A stretch of 64,000 nucleotides of DNA. Source: an uncultured Lachnospiraceae bacterium. GTDB lineage: Bacteria > Bacillota > Clostridia > Lachnospirales > Lachnospiraceae. This document shows positions 37,846-46,642 of this stretch, in pieces (within the stretch, counting starts at the first letter, position 1; every line of letters starts with the position of its first letter). The notes below the pieces were generated by a model. It saw nothing but the letters and a program-made list of their open reading frames with translations, searched no databases and was not told the DNA's origin. The stretch is taken from positions 36,663-100,662 of the forward strand of contig CAKSBI010000003.1 of NCBI GenBank assembly GCA_934437985.1, in the 5' to 3' direction. The position numbers and the translations under genes were made by a program.

Positions 37846-38865
37846 TTAGAACTGACTAAGAAATCTGACATCATTTTCATACAACAGTCTCATATCATCT
37901 ATCTCATACTTAAGAAGTGCTATTCTCTCAAGCCCGATACCAAAAGCAAAGCCCTGGTACTTATCAGAATCAATATCACGCATTTCAAGAACCCTTGGGT
38001 GTACCATTCCACAGCCAAGAATCTCTATCCAGCCTTCTCCCTTACAGAATCTGCATCCGCTTCCACCACATTTGAAGCATGACACATCCATCTCAGCACT
38101 AGGCTCAGTGAACGGGAAATGGTGTGGCCTGAACCTTACCCTGGTAGTCTCACCAAACATCTCCTTAGCAAACTCCGCAAGCGTTCCCTTAAGGTCAGCA
38201 AATGTTACATTCTTATCGATAACAAGTCCTTCAATCTGGTTAAATGAAGGCGAATGTGTTGCATCAACCTCATCAGACCTGAATACCCTTCCCGGTGCTA
38301 TCATCCTGATAGGGAGCTTACCCTTCTCCATCTCATGTACCTGTACCGAAGAAGTCTGTGTTCTCAGAACAATATCACTGTTAATATAAAATGTATCCTG
38401 TTCATCCTTAGCCGGATGATTGGCAGGTATATTAAGCGCCTCAAAATTATAGTAGTCATATTCAATCTCAGGACCCTCAACAACCTCGTATCCCATTCCG
38501 GTAAATATTCTCTCAACATCATCAAGGGCTATAGTATTAGGATGCTTATGACCCATTACAGGCTTCTTACCCGGAAGTGTGACATCAATAGTCTCCCTTG
38601 CTATCTTCTCTTCCCGAATCTTCTTCTCGAATGCCGTCTTCCTTGCCTCAAGCTTCTCTTCAATCATATTACGGGCATCATTAACCATCTGTCCAACCTT
38701 TGGCCTGTCCTCAGGAAGCACATCCTTCATTCCCTTAAGCACTGATGTAAGTTCACCCTTTTTACCAAGATAAGCGACTTTTATGTCATTGAGCTTATCA
38801 AGCTGTTCCGAGCTTTCAATACTTGCAAGTGCTTCCTCAACGATTTTACTGAGTTTCTCTTTCAT
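37846..38865 (-). CDS. pheS: Phenylalanyl-tRNA synthetase alpha subunit
   Basis: 339 residues, the usual length. An N-terminal coiled-coil tRNA arm (residues 1-~90) is followed by the class II catalytic core: HPLR-like entry HPNTIALDDVERIF, motif 2 PGRVFRSDEVDATHSPSFNQIEG, and motif 3 GFAFGIGLERIALLKYEIDD. The Cys pairs CFKCGGSGCRFCKGEGW are also present as in many bacterial PheS. The ATG at 38863-38865 is seven bases from AGGAGG; an ATG two codons earlier is too close to the site. A T-box leader precedes it. Confidence 0.97.
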   Translation of the reverse strand: MKEKLSKIVEEALASIESSEQLDKLNDIKVAYLGKKGELTSVLKGMKDVLPEDRPKVGQMVNDARNMIEEKLEARKTAFEKKIREEKIARETIDVTLPGKKPVMGHKHPNTIALDDVERIFTGMGYEVVEGPEIEYDYYNFEALNIPANHPAKDEQDTFYINSDIVLRTQTSSVQVHEMEKGKLPIRMIAPGRVFRSDEVDATHSPSFNQIEGLVIDKNVTFADLKGTLAEFAKEMFGETTRVRFRPHHFPFTEPSAEMDVSCFKCGGSGCRFCKGEGWIEILGCGMVHPRVLEMRDIDSDKYQGFAFGIGLERIALLKYEIDDMRLLYENDVRFLSQF

Positions 38866-38951
38866 TGCCATTCCTCCTAATATAATAATTCTGTAAAGCA
38901 GCCACAGGGTGCAGGCCAGCCCGCACATTACCCACTGCCTCTGCAAGAAAT

Positions 38952-39272
38952 AAAAATCCCCTGCATATACTGATTATATGCAAGGGACGAACAATATCGC
39001 GGTACCACCCTTATTCCCATGAACAGATCAGCATTCCTCAGCTGAGCATGCATGGACTCTCATCATCTGTGTAACGAACAGTAACGTCAGTCCCTAATTA
39101 ATATAACTCCGTATACCGATATAACATCAATACCGGCATGACAGCCATACATCGTTCAGAACCGAAGCTTGGGTGTGAAATTAAGAGTATACATAACCTG
39201 ACGGGCTTACAGCCGATGGCCCGTCTCTCTGCCAGGTATTGGTATAATCCTTTTGCACCTTCAACGCCTTTA
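38952..39272 (-). promoter_or_regulatory. T-box leader of pheST
   Basis: Minus-strand RNA has the canonical T-box sequence AAGGGTGGTACCGCG (38998-39012). It is followed by an intrinsic terminator pairing CCCTTGCATATA with TATATGCAGGGG and ending in ATTTTT (38952-38989). The upstream ~250 nt form a large folded Stem I region containing an AGAGAG segment. A UUC at 39177-39179 is a candidate Phe specifier but the fold was not computed. Uncharged tRNA-Phe would stabilise the antiterminator and switch on pheST, and possibly the genes after it. Confidence 0.92.
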
Positions 39273-39278
39273 TGTGAG

Positions 39279-39308
39279 ATACTAACACAAATCATACACT
39301 AAAGTCAA
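39279..39308 (-). promoter_or_regulatory. Promoter candidate for the pheST T-box transcript
   Basis: -35 TTGACT (39303-39308), 18-bp spacer, -10 TAGTAT (39279-39284). An overlapping alternative, TTGTAT-17-TATGAT, lies slightly upstream. Confidence 0.45.
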
Positions 39309-39333
39309 GTCACATACAATATCTGTCTTAATT

Positions 39334-39362
39334 TTGTAGTTCCGGGTCTATTATGTTATAAT
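39334..39362 (+). promoter_or_regulatory. Promoter toward the structured element and YihY gene
   Basis: -35 TTGTAG (39334-39339), 17-bp spacer and a perfect -10 TATAAT (39357-39362) with an extended TG one base before it. Predicted start near 39369, about ten bases before the inverted-repeat element. It is divergent from the pheST promoter. Confidence 0.65.
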
Positions 39363-39378
39363 ATATGCTATAATATAT

Positions 39379-39573
39379 TGATGCCAGGGTCAAAAGGTCT
39401 AAACCCACATGAGCTCGCTCATAGGTGGGTGAAAGACCTTGGGACCCGCCCCGATATGAGCATAAAAGCGGGATGATAATCCCACGATATGCGAATATTG
39501 GGCAGGATTGTGGGAGTGCGAAGCACGGAACAATCCGCAGGCATCAAAGTCGGGGCTTTTGACCCCGGCATCA
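39379..39573 (+). other. 195-bp self-complementary element with three internal hairpins
   Basis: Outer arms 39379-39396 and 39556-39573 are inverted repeats matching at 17 of 18 positions (TGATGCC-x-GGGTCAAAAG). Inside are three strong hairpins: 39395-39440 (AGGTCT/AGACCT, ACCCAC/GTGGGT, TGAG/CTCA), 39448-39503 (GCCC/GGGC, ATAT/ATAT, GCAT/ATGC, GGGAT/ATCCC) and 39505-39536 (GGATTGT/ACAATCC, GTGC/GCAC). TATAT lies directly on both flanks (39374-39378 and 39574-39578) as a possible 5-bp target duplication. It has no open frame. It may be a MITE-like mobile element or a structured leader RNA of the YihY gene; no other copy was seen in this window. Confidence 0.75.
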
Positions 39574-39616
39574 TATATTATAAATAGAAATAAGAGAGCA
39601 ATGAGGTAACGGCTAT

Positions 39617-40552
39617 ATGAAAGAACCTGCGAAATCAAAAATCATATCCGGACCAAAAAGCGTATCCGGACGGTTAGTGTACAGATTACGTATCATATAC
39701 ACATATGTAAAAAAAATAACTGCCAGGATTAAAGAGGACAATATAACGGCATATTCGGCACATGCCGCATTTTTCCTTTTTATATCCGCATTTCCATTTA
39801 TGATACTTCTGATGACGCTTATTAAGTATACACCGCTTACAAAGGACCTGCTGTATACCATACTCACCAATGGTACACCCGGCATTATAAGCGATACCGT
39901 AAACTCCTGGCTGGATGAGATATACAGCGATTCATTTGGTATACTTTCAGCATCAGTTCTCGGCGCACTCTGGGCTTCCTCCAAGGGCTTCGTCGGGATT
40001 GCTGATGGGATCAACAGAATATACCACCACAGATTTTCACTTAATTATATTGTGTACAGGCTGCTTGGTATATTATATTCCGTTATATTCCTTATCCTGA
40101 CAATGGGTGCCATGCTTCTTGTACTGTTTGGGGGCAAATTAAACAAGTGGCTTTTTGATACCTTTAATATCTCATCAGATATCCTGAAATCAATTACCGA
40201 CCTTAGGATATATATCGTAATAATCGTATTCATCACTGTCATTCTTGCAATATATATCCTGCTTCCCAACCGGAGGGTAAAGCTGATACACGAGCTGCCG
40301 GGAACCCTGTTCACAACAGTCGGATGGATAGCCTTTTCAACCGGATATTCATTTTATGTTGACATTGTAAGCCATAATAAGTCTATATACGGAAGTCTGT
40401 CAACCATCATTTTTTTCATGCTTTGGCTGTACTTTTGTATATATATATTGTTTCTTGGTGCAGAGTTAAACTTCAATCTCCAGACCTGGTGCAGCATGAA
40501 AAAGAATACTGCTCACGAAGCAGACACTGCCGATACCGTACACCCGGAATAA
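39617..40552 (+). CDS. YihY/BrkB family membrane protein
   Basis: A 311-residue inner-membrane protein of the family once called ribonuclease BN (a misassignment). About six membrane segments; family motifs are ITAYSAHAAFFLFISAFPFMILL, the LWASSKGF stretch near residue 115, and GSLSTIIFFMLWLYFCIYILFLGAELNF near residue 255. Function is not established. It is preceded by a 248-nt leader that contains the structured element and a GAGG ribosome site. Its last 40 bp overlap the end of the convergent SpoIID-domain gene, so both share a terminal region without a terminator. Confidence 0.9.
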   Translation: MKEPAKSKIISGPKSVSGRLVYRLRIIYTYVKKITARIKEDNITAYSAHAAFFLFISAFPFMILLMTLIKYTPLTKDLLYTILTNGTPGIISDTVNSWLDEIYSDSFGILSASVLGALWASSKGFVGIADGINRIYHHRFSLNYIVYRLLGILYSVIFLILTMGAMLLVLFGGKLNKWLFDTFNISSDILKSITDLRIYIVIIVFITVILAIYILLPNRRVKLIHELPGTLFTTVGWIAFSTGYSFYVDIVSHNKSIYGSLSTIIFFMLWLYFCIYILFLGAELNFNLQTWCSMKKNTAHEADTADTVHPE

Positions 40553-42960
40553 TAATGTCCAAGTATTCCCATGTAATCACATCCCGAATCTGACATTGCC
40601 TTGGCTCCGTTCTGGCTCATGCCAACTCCGTGACCATATCCGCCACCTTTAAGTGTGTATCCTTCCTGTCCGGATGAATCAGATTCTATATAAAAAAATG
40701 CACTTGGCAGAATCGTAAGTCCGTCAACCGTAGAATTATCATTTCTTGTAATCCTCATACCCGGAGATGCGAGCAGAACCCTGATATTATATTCTGAGAT
40801 TACTTTTATAGTCTTCTTTGACCCTTTTATTATAAGTGCAGTTATTATACCGCTTTTTGCACGCTCAGCTACTTTTAATGACTTAATTTCACCAATACCC
40901 GATATCTTTGCTGATACGTATTTCCCCTTTTTGTTCTTTGTAAGTATCATCCCCGGATTGGCCTTATAACGTTCCTTAATTGCATTTTCAAGTGATTTTT
41001 TAATATCCGTTCCATATAATTTCACACTCCATCTGTACCACGGAAAACTGCTGTCATATGTATCACATGGAGGATTGTTAATAAATTCACGTATTCCATC
41101 CTCTCCTGACAGGTCAATGTCCGGATGTTCTCCATTCTGTATACCTCCCGAAAGGTATGGTACATGTTTCATTCCTATCCATACATCACTGCAGTCGGCC
41201 GTAGAACCACATGAGGTTGAAAAATAATATGGTGATATTATTTTACCATCATATTGCAGCACCTGGCCATTGGTAGCATCCACGGCACTGACTGACATAT
41301 CTGTCTCCCTTGTATTGTTATAAACCTGGTATGCGGTGCTGTCATCAACATGAGCCCCAATATACCCAAGCTTACAGTTATTAATCTGCATATATGCATA
41401 TCCACGAGCACATACAGCCTGGGCCTTTAACGGCTCCATACCATACTCTGATGGCATTTCACTGGGAACTACAGAATACAGGTACTGCTCAACCGGCAGT
41501 TCATTTATCATAACAATTCCTTCATCATATAATGCAAGCTCAATGCTGCCCCTGTATACCGGAGCCCCATAAGAACGCCGGATACTGCTGACTGTCAGCA
41601 TTCCGCCCGCCGCCGGTACAACATTAAGCCTTGAACCATTAAACATATTATCAGCGGCATTTACCGTAAATGTATCACCGCCGTTATATTCATATGAATT
41701 ACTGCCGCCGGTAACAACAAATCCGGTTTCCGATGTTATCGCAACCTCAGAATGGTAAAGGCTTTTATGCCCTGATGTCATTATCGCAACACGTATATTA
41801 TCGGGCTGTATGTCACCTGATATAAGTACTGCCTTTACCTTACCCTCAGGATCAACCACTGCATCTGCCACCGAGTAGCCGACACTGATATCACCATTTG
41901 ATGCCGTCTCCGGCTCTCCTGATATGTTATATACATTGTAATTCTCATCAAATACTAGTCTTCCATGCAACTGCATATCAATATACACATCTGTTACAGA
42001 CAGTATTCTGTCATTTATCCTGTCAGCATAAACCGACATGTCAGTTACCAGTCCGTCATCAACTGTAATATCCGCAACGACAGGCATTGCCAGCTCAGAT
42101 GTATTAACCCCAATCTCCTCTGACAGCTTAAGCTCTGCCGTTGTATCATTACAAAATACCGATACCAGCCCTCCATTACAGGCGGTAAGAAGTACACTGT
42201 TTAGGGTTGTGCCACCCTCCGGCTGTCCATAGATATACACAACCTCTTCCCCATCTGTCAGTATCTCAACGGATGTATTGGTATATGCGTCCATTGCATA
42301 TCCGTCAAAATAAAAGCTGCCCCTGTCCGTAGATATCCGCCATGCTCCATCATCTGCTTCTATCAATGACATTAAAAAGACCTTCTCACGCTTCATTTCA
42401 CGCGTCCTGTCTATCTGCAGCATCGAATCATATAGCTGCATCCACCTTTCTGAATCAATATATTCAGCAGCAGAGGTCACCGCCTCATCTGAAACAGGCT
42501 CTGTAACTGTCCCGGCCTGTTCAGAAACCACCCCTGCCTGGTCACTCACAGCCTGTGGGCCTTCCAGGGTAACACCATAGATATTCTGCATGAAATAGTT
42601 ATATAATCCTTCAGCCTCGGCACACGTAAGATTATCCAGCGGCCTGCATGTACTTCCCCCCCATACAACACCAAGCCCATCAAGGGCATAAAAATACTTG
42701 TTATACCAGTTATCCTCTTTAATATCTGTATATTGAGTATCATCCGGCATATCTGTAATCTCATCATGCGAATAGTATAATAGGGCCAGCATTTTAGCCG
42801 CCATTGCACGTGATATGACATTTTCATTCTGTCCGCATACCTTTTCACTGTCCATATACTGTACGTCAGACCTGTGCTTCAGATATACGGTCAGACAGAC
42901 AGATATAGATGCAAATAAGATAATACTCATTAATATAATAAAAAAACGCTTTCGATACAT
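40513..42960 (-). CDS. SpoIID/LytB-domain secreted protein with SLH-like N-terminus
   Basis: An 815-residue extracytoplasmic protein. One N-terminal membrane helix (FFIILMSIILFASISVCLTVYL) is followed by an SLH-like segment (residues ~35-125: MAAKMLALLYY...NWYNKYFYALDGLGV...). Then come beta-rich regions of unknown type. The SpoIID domain starts near residue 485: PVEQYLYSVVPSEMPSEYGMEPLKAQAVCARGYA, STAYQVY, and SPYYFSTSCGSTADC; it ends GYGHGVGMSQNGAKAMSDSG. SpoIID is a lytic transglycosylase that acts on denuded glycan in sporulation; vegetative relatives are common. ATG at 42958-42960, eight bases after GGAGG. Confidence 0.85.
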   Translation of the reverse strand: MYRKRFFIILMSIILFASISVCLTVYLKHRSDVQYMDSEKVCGQNENVISRAMAAKMLALLYYSHDEITDMPDDTQYTDIKEDNWYNKYFYALDGLGVVWGGSTCRPLDNLTCAEAEGLYNYFMQNIYGVTLEGPQAVSDQAGVVSEQAGTVTEPVSDEAVTSAAEYIDSERWMQLYDSMLQIDRTREMKREKVFLMSLIEADDGAWRISTDRGSFYFDGYAMDAYTNTSVEILTDGEEVVYIYGQPEGGTTLNSVLLTACNGGLVSVFCNDTTAELKLSEEIGVNTSELAMPVVADITVDDGLVTDMSVYADRINDRILSVTDVYIDMQLHGRLVFDENYNVYNISGEPETASNGDISVGYSVADAVVDPEGKVKAVLISGDIQPDNIRVAIMTSGHKSLYHSEVAITSETGFVVTGGSNSYEYNGGDTFTVNAADNMFNGSRLNVVPAAGGMLTVSSIRRSYGAPVYRGSIELALYDEGIVMINELPVEQYLYSVVPSEMPSEYGMEPLKAQAVCARGYAYMQINNCKLGYIGAHVDDSTAYQVYNNTRETDMSVSAVDATNGQVLQYDGKIISPYYFSTSCGSTADCSDVWIGMKHVPYLSGGIQNGEHPDIDLSGEDGIREFINNPPCDTYDSSFPWYRWSVKLYGTDIKKSLENAIKERYKANPGMILTKNKKGKYVSAKISGIGEIKSLKVAERAKSGIITALIIKGSKKTIKVISEYNIRVLLASPGMRITRNDNSTVDGLTILPSAFFYIESDSSGQEGYTLKGGGYGHGVGMSQNGAKAMSDSGCDYMGILGHYYSGCTVSAVSAS

Positions 42961-43017
42961 ATACACATCCTCCATTGATATAGTATATGTACCTACTCAC
43001 GAAAATAGGACAACTGG

Positions 43018-44409
43018 TTAGTTTTCAACTATATTATTAAGCCATATCTCTTTTTTAAGAAGAATAAATGCAACTATACATTTGACAGAATCTGCAAATT
43101 GCACCGCAATGTATATTTTGAATACCTCAAGCCCGGTAAAATGGCTCAGGATGAATGCAACAGGTATCGCTGCAACCCACAAAAATACACTGTCAAACAA
43201 AAATGTAATAAATGTCTTTCCGCCCGATCTTATCGTAAAATATGCCGTATGAAGAAATGCCGCCTGTGGCATGAAGCACGCAGCAATAGATGTAAATCCG
43301 ATTGCCAGATCCTTAGTATAAGCATCCGGATTATATAAAAGCGGGAATATACCGGATGTAAGATACACTATTACAGCCAATACAGTCGCACATAGCACCC
43401 CAAAGACTATCAGCTTCCTTGCGGTATCCCTGGCTTCATCCATCCTGCCCGCACCAAGGAGCTGCCCGACAAGTATGGCAACAGCATCTCCCATTGCAAA
43501 AAATACAACGTTAAATATATTAACAATGGTATTACATATATTAAGCCCGGCAACAACGTACATTCCACGGATCGAATAACACTGTACCAGTACCGCCATG
43601 CCTGCAGCCCATAAGGTTTCATTTACCAGAAGCGGCATGCCTTTCCTGATTATGTTGACTGTAAGCTCCTTTGGTATGCGCATCGACCTGTACATACCGA
43701 TAATATAAGAATGCTCATCCTTCTTGTAATGAGTCCAGGCAATAACAACTATAGCTTCAACATAACGTGATATCACCGTTGCAATTGCAGCTCCGGCAAC
43801 CCCAAGCTCCGGTGCGCCAAATTTACCATAAATAAGCACATAATTAAACCCAAGGTTCACAAATACCGCAGTAATCCCGGCGATCATTGGCACAAATGTC
43901 TTACCACATTCACGAAGCGTCCCTGAATATACCTGCGATAACATCATCGGAACCAATCCTATAAGCATGATCAAAAGATACTCCTGTCCATACCTGAGTG
44001 CTGCAACGACATCACCGCCATCATCATTTCCCCTGAGATACATTCCAATCAGGTTATTACCTGCGGTAAGCATTATTCCTATTGTAACAGCAACTATTAC
44101 CGCACATATTATAAGCTTGAATCTAAATGTGTATCTGACACCTTCATTGTCATCCTTTCCAAAATACTGTGCCGTAAATATTCCGGCACCCGATATCGCA
44201 CCAAACATACACAGATAGCACACAAACAACAGCTGGTTAACAATTGCAACACCTGACATCTGCTCTGTTCCAACACGGCCAACCATGATATTATCAAGCA
44301 TACTTACAAAGTTGGTAATCGCATTCTGTATCATTATCGGTACTGCAACTGCAAGTACTCTTTTATAAAATTCCCTGTTCCCTATATATCCTGATATAAC
44401 TCTGTTCAT
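43018..44409 (-). CDS. MATE family efflux transporter (second)
   Basis: A 463-residue transporter with about twelve helices. It opens FYKRVLAVAVPIMIQNAITNFVSMLDNIMVG, the MATE N-terminal motif, and the second half begins IIRKGMPLLVNETLWAAG. It is more like the NorM/DinF-type members than the copies at 9775 and 51766, to which it is only distantly similar. It has a near-consensus promoter and is probably its own unit with the SpoIID gene downstream. Confidence 0.93.
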   Translation of the reverse strand: MNRVISGYIGNREFYKRVLAVAVPIMIQNAITNFVSMLDNIMVGRVGTEQMSGVAIVNQLLFVCYLCMFGAISGAGIFTAQYFGKDDNEGVRYTFRFKLIICAVIVAVTIGIMLTAGNNLIGMYLRGNDDGGDVVAALRYGQEYLLIMLIGLVPMMLSQVYSGTLRECGKTFVPMIAGITAVFVNLGFNYVLIYGKFGAPELGVAGAAIATVISRYVEAIVVIAWTHYKKDEHSYIIGMYRSMRIPKELTVNIIRKGMPLLVNETLWAAGMAVLVQCYSIRGMYVVAGLNICNTIVNIFNVVFFAMGDAVAILVGQLLGAGRMDEARDTARKLIVFGVLCATVLAVIVYLTSGIFPLLYNPDAYTKDLAIGFTSIAACFMPQAAFLHTAYFTIRSGGKTFITFLFDSVFLWVAAIPVAFILSHFTGLEVFKIYIAVQFADSVKCIVAFILLKKEIWLNNIVEN

Positions 44410-44487
44410 CTGACATCCTGACTCCTTTAAAACCTAAAATTCTTTCGTATACAACCACACATAACCGTATACAGTCTCAAAGAATCA

Positions 44488-44516
44488 AGTATATAACACA
44501 GGTCTGCGCCTGTCAA
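44488..44516 (-). promoter_or_regulatory. Promoter for the second MATE gene
   Basis: -35 TTGACA (44511-44516), 17-bp spacer, -10 TATACT (44488-44493). It abuts the stop codon of the phosphatase gene upstream. Confidence 0.75.
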
Positions 44517-44517
44517 G

Positions 44518-44982
44518 TTATAATTCCCCATGCTCTTTCAGATATCTTAAGAATCCATCACAGCCCTCTGATACATCTTCATAGGTTACATCAAAGTTAC
44601 CTGTATACCACGGATCCGCAATATCCCTGCCGGACCCGGCAAATGTAAGAAACTTATACACCTTGCCATCCGGGTCTCCCTTAAGCATACGGTTAAGATA
44701 TCTTATGTTAATCTCATCCATGCCTATAATATAATCAAAATCTCCATAATCCGAAAATGATATCTGCTTAGCCCTATGGGGAACTAAAGGAATTCCGACC
44801 TCCCTGAGCTTGTTAACAGTACCTCTGTGTGGAGGGTTTCCAATCTCCTCCGTACTTGTCGCAAAACTATCTATCATAAATTGATTACCTAAGCCCAGCT
44901 CCTTTACTTTGTAAGTAAATACGCTCTCACTCAGCGTTGACCGGCAGATATTGCCCCAACATACAAATGCTACTCTTATCAT
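44518..44982 (-). CDS. Low-molecular-weight protein tyrosine phosphatase
   Basis: 154 residues. The P-loop FVCWGNICRSTLSE (Cys-x5-Arg-Ser) is at residues 6-15, with Trp replacing the more usual Val/Leu after Cys; the general acid is in DIADPWYTGNFDVTYEDV near residue 122. These enzymes dephosphorylate tyrosine kinases that control capsule or other targets. The ribosome site GAGAGG lies within the last codons of the truncated integrase just upstream, only 5 bp away, so the mobile-element remnant ends directly at this gene. Confidence 0.93.
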   Translation of the reverse strand: MIRVAFVCWGNICRSTLSESVFTYKVKELGLGNQFMIDSFATSTEEIGNPPHRGTVNKLREVGIPLVPHRAKQISFSDYGDFDYIIGMDEINIRYLNRMLKGDPDGKVYKFLTFAGSGRDIADPWYTGNFDVTYEDVSEGCDGFLRYLKEHGEL

Positions 44983-44987
44983 TATAT

Positions 44988-45986
44988 CTAAAACCTCTCT
45001 ATATGCTTAATTTTACTGTATTTTCGGCACTTACAACAATTCTGCAATATTTCCATGACAATGTTTTTGTTCACATTTTCAGTATATTTTGGAATAACTT
45101 TGCATAACTTTTCCTTCGTTTGGGCTAAATACTGGGCTATTTTCAAACCTTTTAGCCCACAACCTTTTTCATCTCTTCTTTCACCCTTTTCAGTCTTAGG
45201 TGTTAATATCTCATATTCCATATTGCGTGTTCTTTGTAATTGATGGTCAATCTTGATTCTCTGCTTGTCAAATTCAATATCATTTACTGTCAATCCGACA
45301 AATTCAGAGACACGCAATCCAGTATTAAATAAGATATAAATTCCATCATAGTATTTACAGAAATGCTTGTCCTCTTTAATAAACCTCAAAAATTCTCTCT
45401 GTTGTTTTCTTGTGATAGCTTCTCTCGTCACACTATCATTCACAACTACTGTTGCAAGCTGGAACTCAAACGGATTCTTTCTTATCAAATCATCATCAAC
45501 TGCCATTTGAAAAGCTGGTCTTACAACACCTCTGATAGAATGAATACTGCTATATCCCCTACCATCATCCTGTAATTTTATCAACCTTGCTTTAGCATCT
45601 GACAATTTAATTGTATCAATTCGTTTTGCTCCAAATTCTTCTTTCTTAATCACATTGATAACAAAGTTATAATTCGCCTGTGTATTATGCTTTACACCTC
45701 GTTTTTGACTAATATATCTCTGTACCAATTCTAATACCGCCATATCTCCACCATTAGTAGAAACTGCATCACATAATGTTTTCTCAATAACCTTCTCTTT
45801 TTCTCTAAGAGAAATATCTTTTCGTTTCCCCTTTGGGTATGGATCAGATTCAGCCAATCTCCAACTATATACCGACTTCCTCTTTCCAAATGAATCATTG
45901 TATTTATAACGGTATCTTCCATCTTTATCCTGGTTCTCCCCAGTCGCTAACTTGCGACCTTTGTTGTCTCTTCTAATTTCTGACAA
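44988..45986 (-). pseudogene. int: Truncated Tn916-type tyrosine integrase
   Basis: 332 residues that follow Tn916 Int closely through residue ~270: MSEIRRDNKGRKLATGENQDK at the AP2-like arm-binding N-terminus, the SAM-like core-binding domain, then TGLRVSEFVGLTVNDIEFD with the first catalytic Arg, and LTPKTEKGERR with the catalytic Lys. After that the protein changes to an unrelated Lys/Cys-rich tail of ~60 residues. The HxLRH box and nucleophile Tyr are missing, so it cannot recombine DNA. A deletion seems to have removed the rest of the catalytic domain. The family's normal length is about 400 residues. Confidence 0.88.
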
Positions 45987-46084
45987 TCCGTATCTCTCCT
46001 TTCATACAGAAGAGCCTCGGTATGATACTACTTAATATACCATAACCAAGGCTCAAAATCTATTGAAAACCTATATAATCAGCA

Positions 46085-46309
46085 CTAAATAGCTGTCAAT
46101 TTCTCATTTACAAACTTTTCAAATAACTGTCGTTTTATGCGTGGTCTTGTACCATTCCACAAAATAAAGTTATCGTTTCCGTATTCTTCAACAATCTTTC
46201 TAATCTTCTTATCACTAAATCCAAAATATTCTGCTGCTTCTTGAACAGACAATGTGTACTTCTTCCAAATCGGTATTACACAACTTGTTCTTTCTTCTTG
46301 CTCTGTCAT
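46085..46309 (-). CDS. xis: Excisionase, Tn916 Xis-like
   Basis: A 74-residue DNA-binding protein: IPIWKKYTLSVQEAAEYFGFSDKKIRKIVEEYG followed by NFILWNGTRPRIKRQLFEKFV matches the winged-helix Xis of Tn916-type elements, which directs excision with the integrase. The ATG at 46307-46309 is favoured by comparison with Tn916 Xis; a GTG five codons earlier (46324) is closer to AAGGAG but too tight. It precedes the truncated integrase by ~100 bp in the standard xis-int order. Without an active integrase it cannot promote excision in cis. Confidence 0.87.
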   Translation of the reverse strand: MTEQEERTSCVIPIWKKYTLSVQEAAEYFGFSDKKIRKIVEEYGNDNFILWNGTRPRIKRQLFEKFVNEKLTAI

Positions 46310-46336
46310 TTCTATAAAAATCACACTCCTTAATAC

Positions 46337-46365
46337 AAAAGGCAGAAGTTATTACAACCTCTGCC
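46337..46365 (-). terminator. Hairpin just upstream of xis
   Basis: GGCAGAGGTT pairs with AACTTCTGCC and is followed by TTTTG on the minus strand, immediately before the xis ribosome site. It may be a terminator that limits xis-int expression from upstream promoters. Confidence 0.6.
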
Positions 46366-46407
46366 CTAAACACTTTCAGCAACAACCCTTTCAATTACTT
46401 GTTCCAA

Positions 46408-46509
46408 TCATACAGTCCTTTCTGTTCGTAAAACACTTGTCACTTTTCGGATATATCTGTAAATAGAATTGACACCTTTATAGACAGTTTCCAGTTTCGC
46501 TTGTAGCAT
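46408..46509 (-). CDS. Possible 33-residue small protein upstream of xis
   Basis: A short frame MLQAKLETVYKGVNS... with AGGAAG seven bases before the ATG (46507-46509). It is basic, with no recognised domain. The rest of the 46310-46642 gap shows only the two hairpins. Small basic frames before xis are common in Tn916-like elements, but this could be a remnant of a longer gene, since a sense frame continues after the stop in another phase. Support is weak. Confidence 0.3.
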   Translation of the reverse strand: MLQAKLETVYKGVNSIYRYIRKVTSVLRTERTV

Positions 46510-46596
46510 TGTTTTTCTTCCTATATAATATATATGGATGGAGTTGATTTACATTTATATGTTGATAAAATTCATAACAAGCAGCAGGATTAAAAT

Positions 46597-46636
46597 AAGC
46601 ACCTTCAGAAAGATATGCTTCTTTCCGTTGGTGCTT
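46597..46636 (-). terminator. Terminator after the PIN toxin gene
   Basis: AAGCACC pairs with GGTGCTT and GAAAGA with TCTTTC inside, with ATTTTA after it on the minus strand. It lies a few bases past the toxin stop codon. Confidence 0.7.
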
Positions 46637-46642
46637 TGTTTA

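Noticed and set aside
39098..39295. 65-residue minus-strand frame in the pheST leader
   Set aside because: It overlaps the T-box Stem I region, whose structure explains the sequence; no ribosome site.
46370..46596. Possible attachment site or origin of transfer in the gap upstream of xis
   Set aside because: No repeat matching the integrase end and no relaxase gene were seen; only hairpins and a weak small frame.
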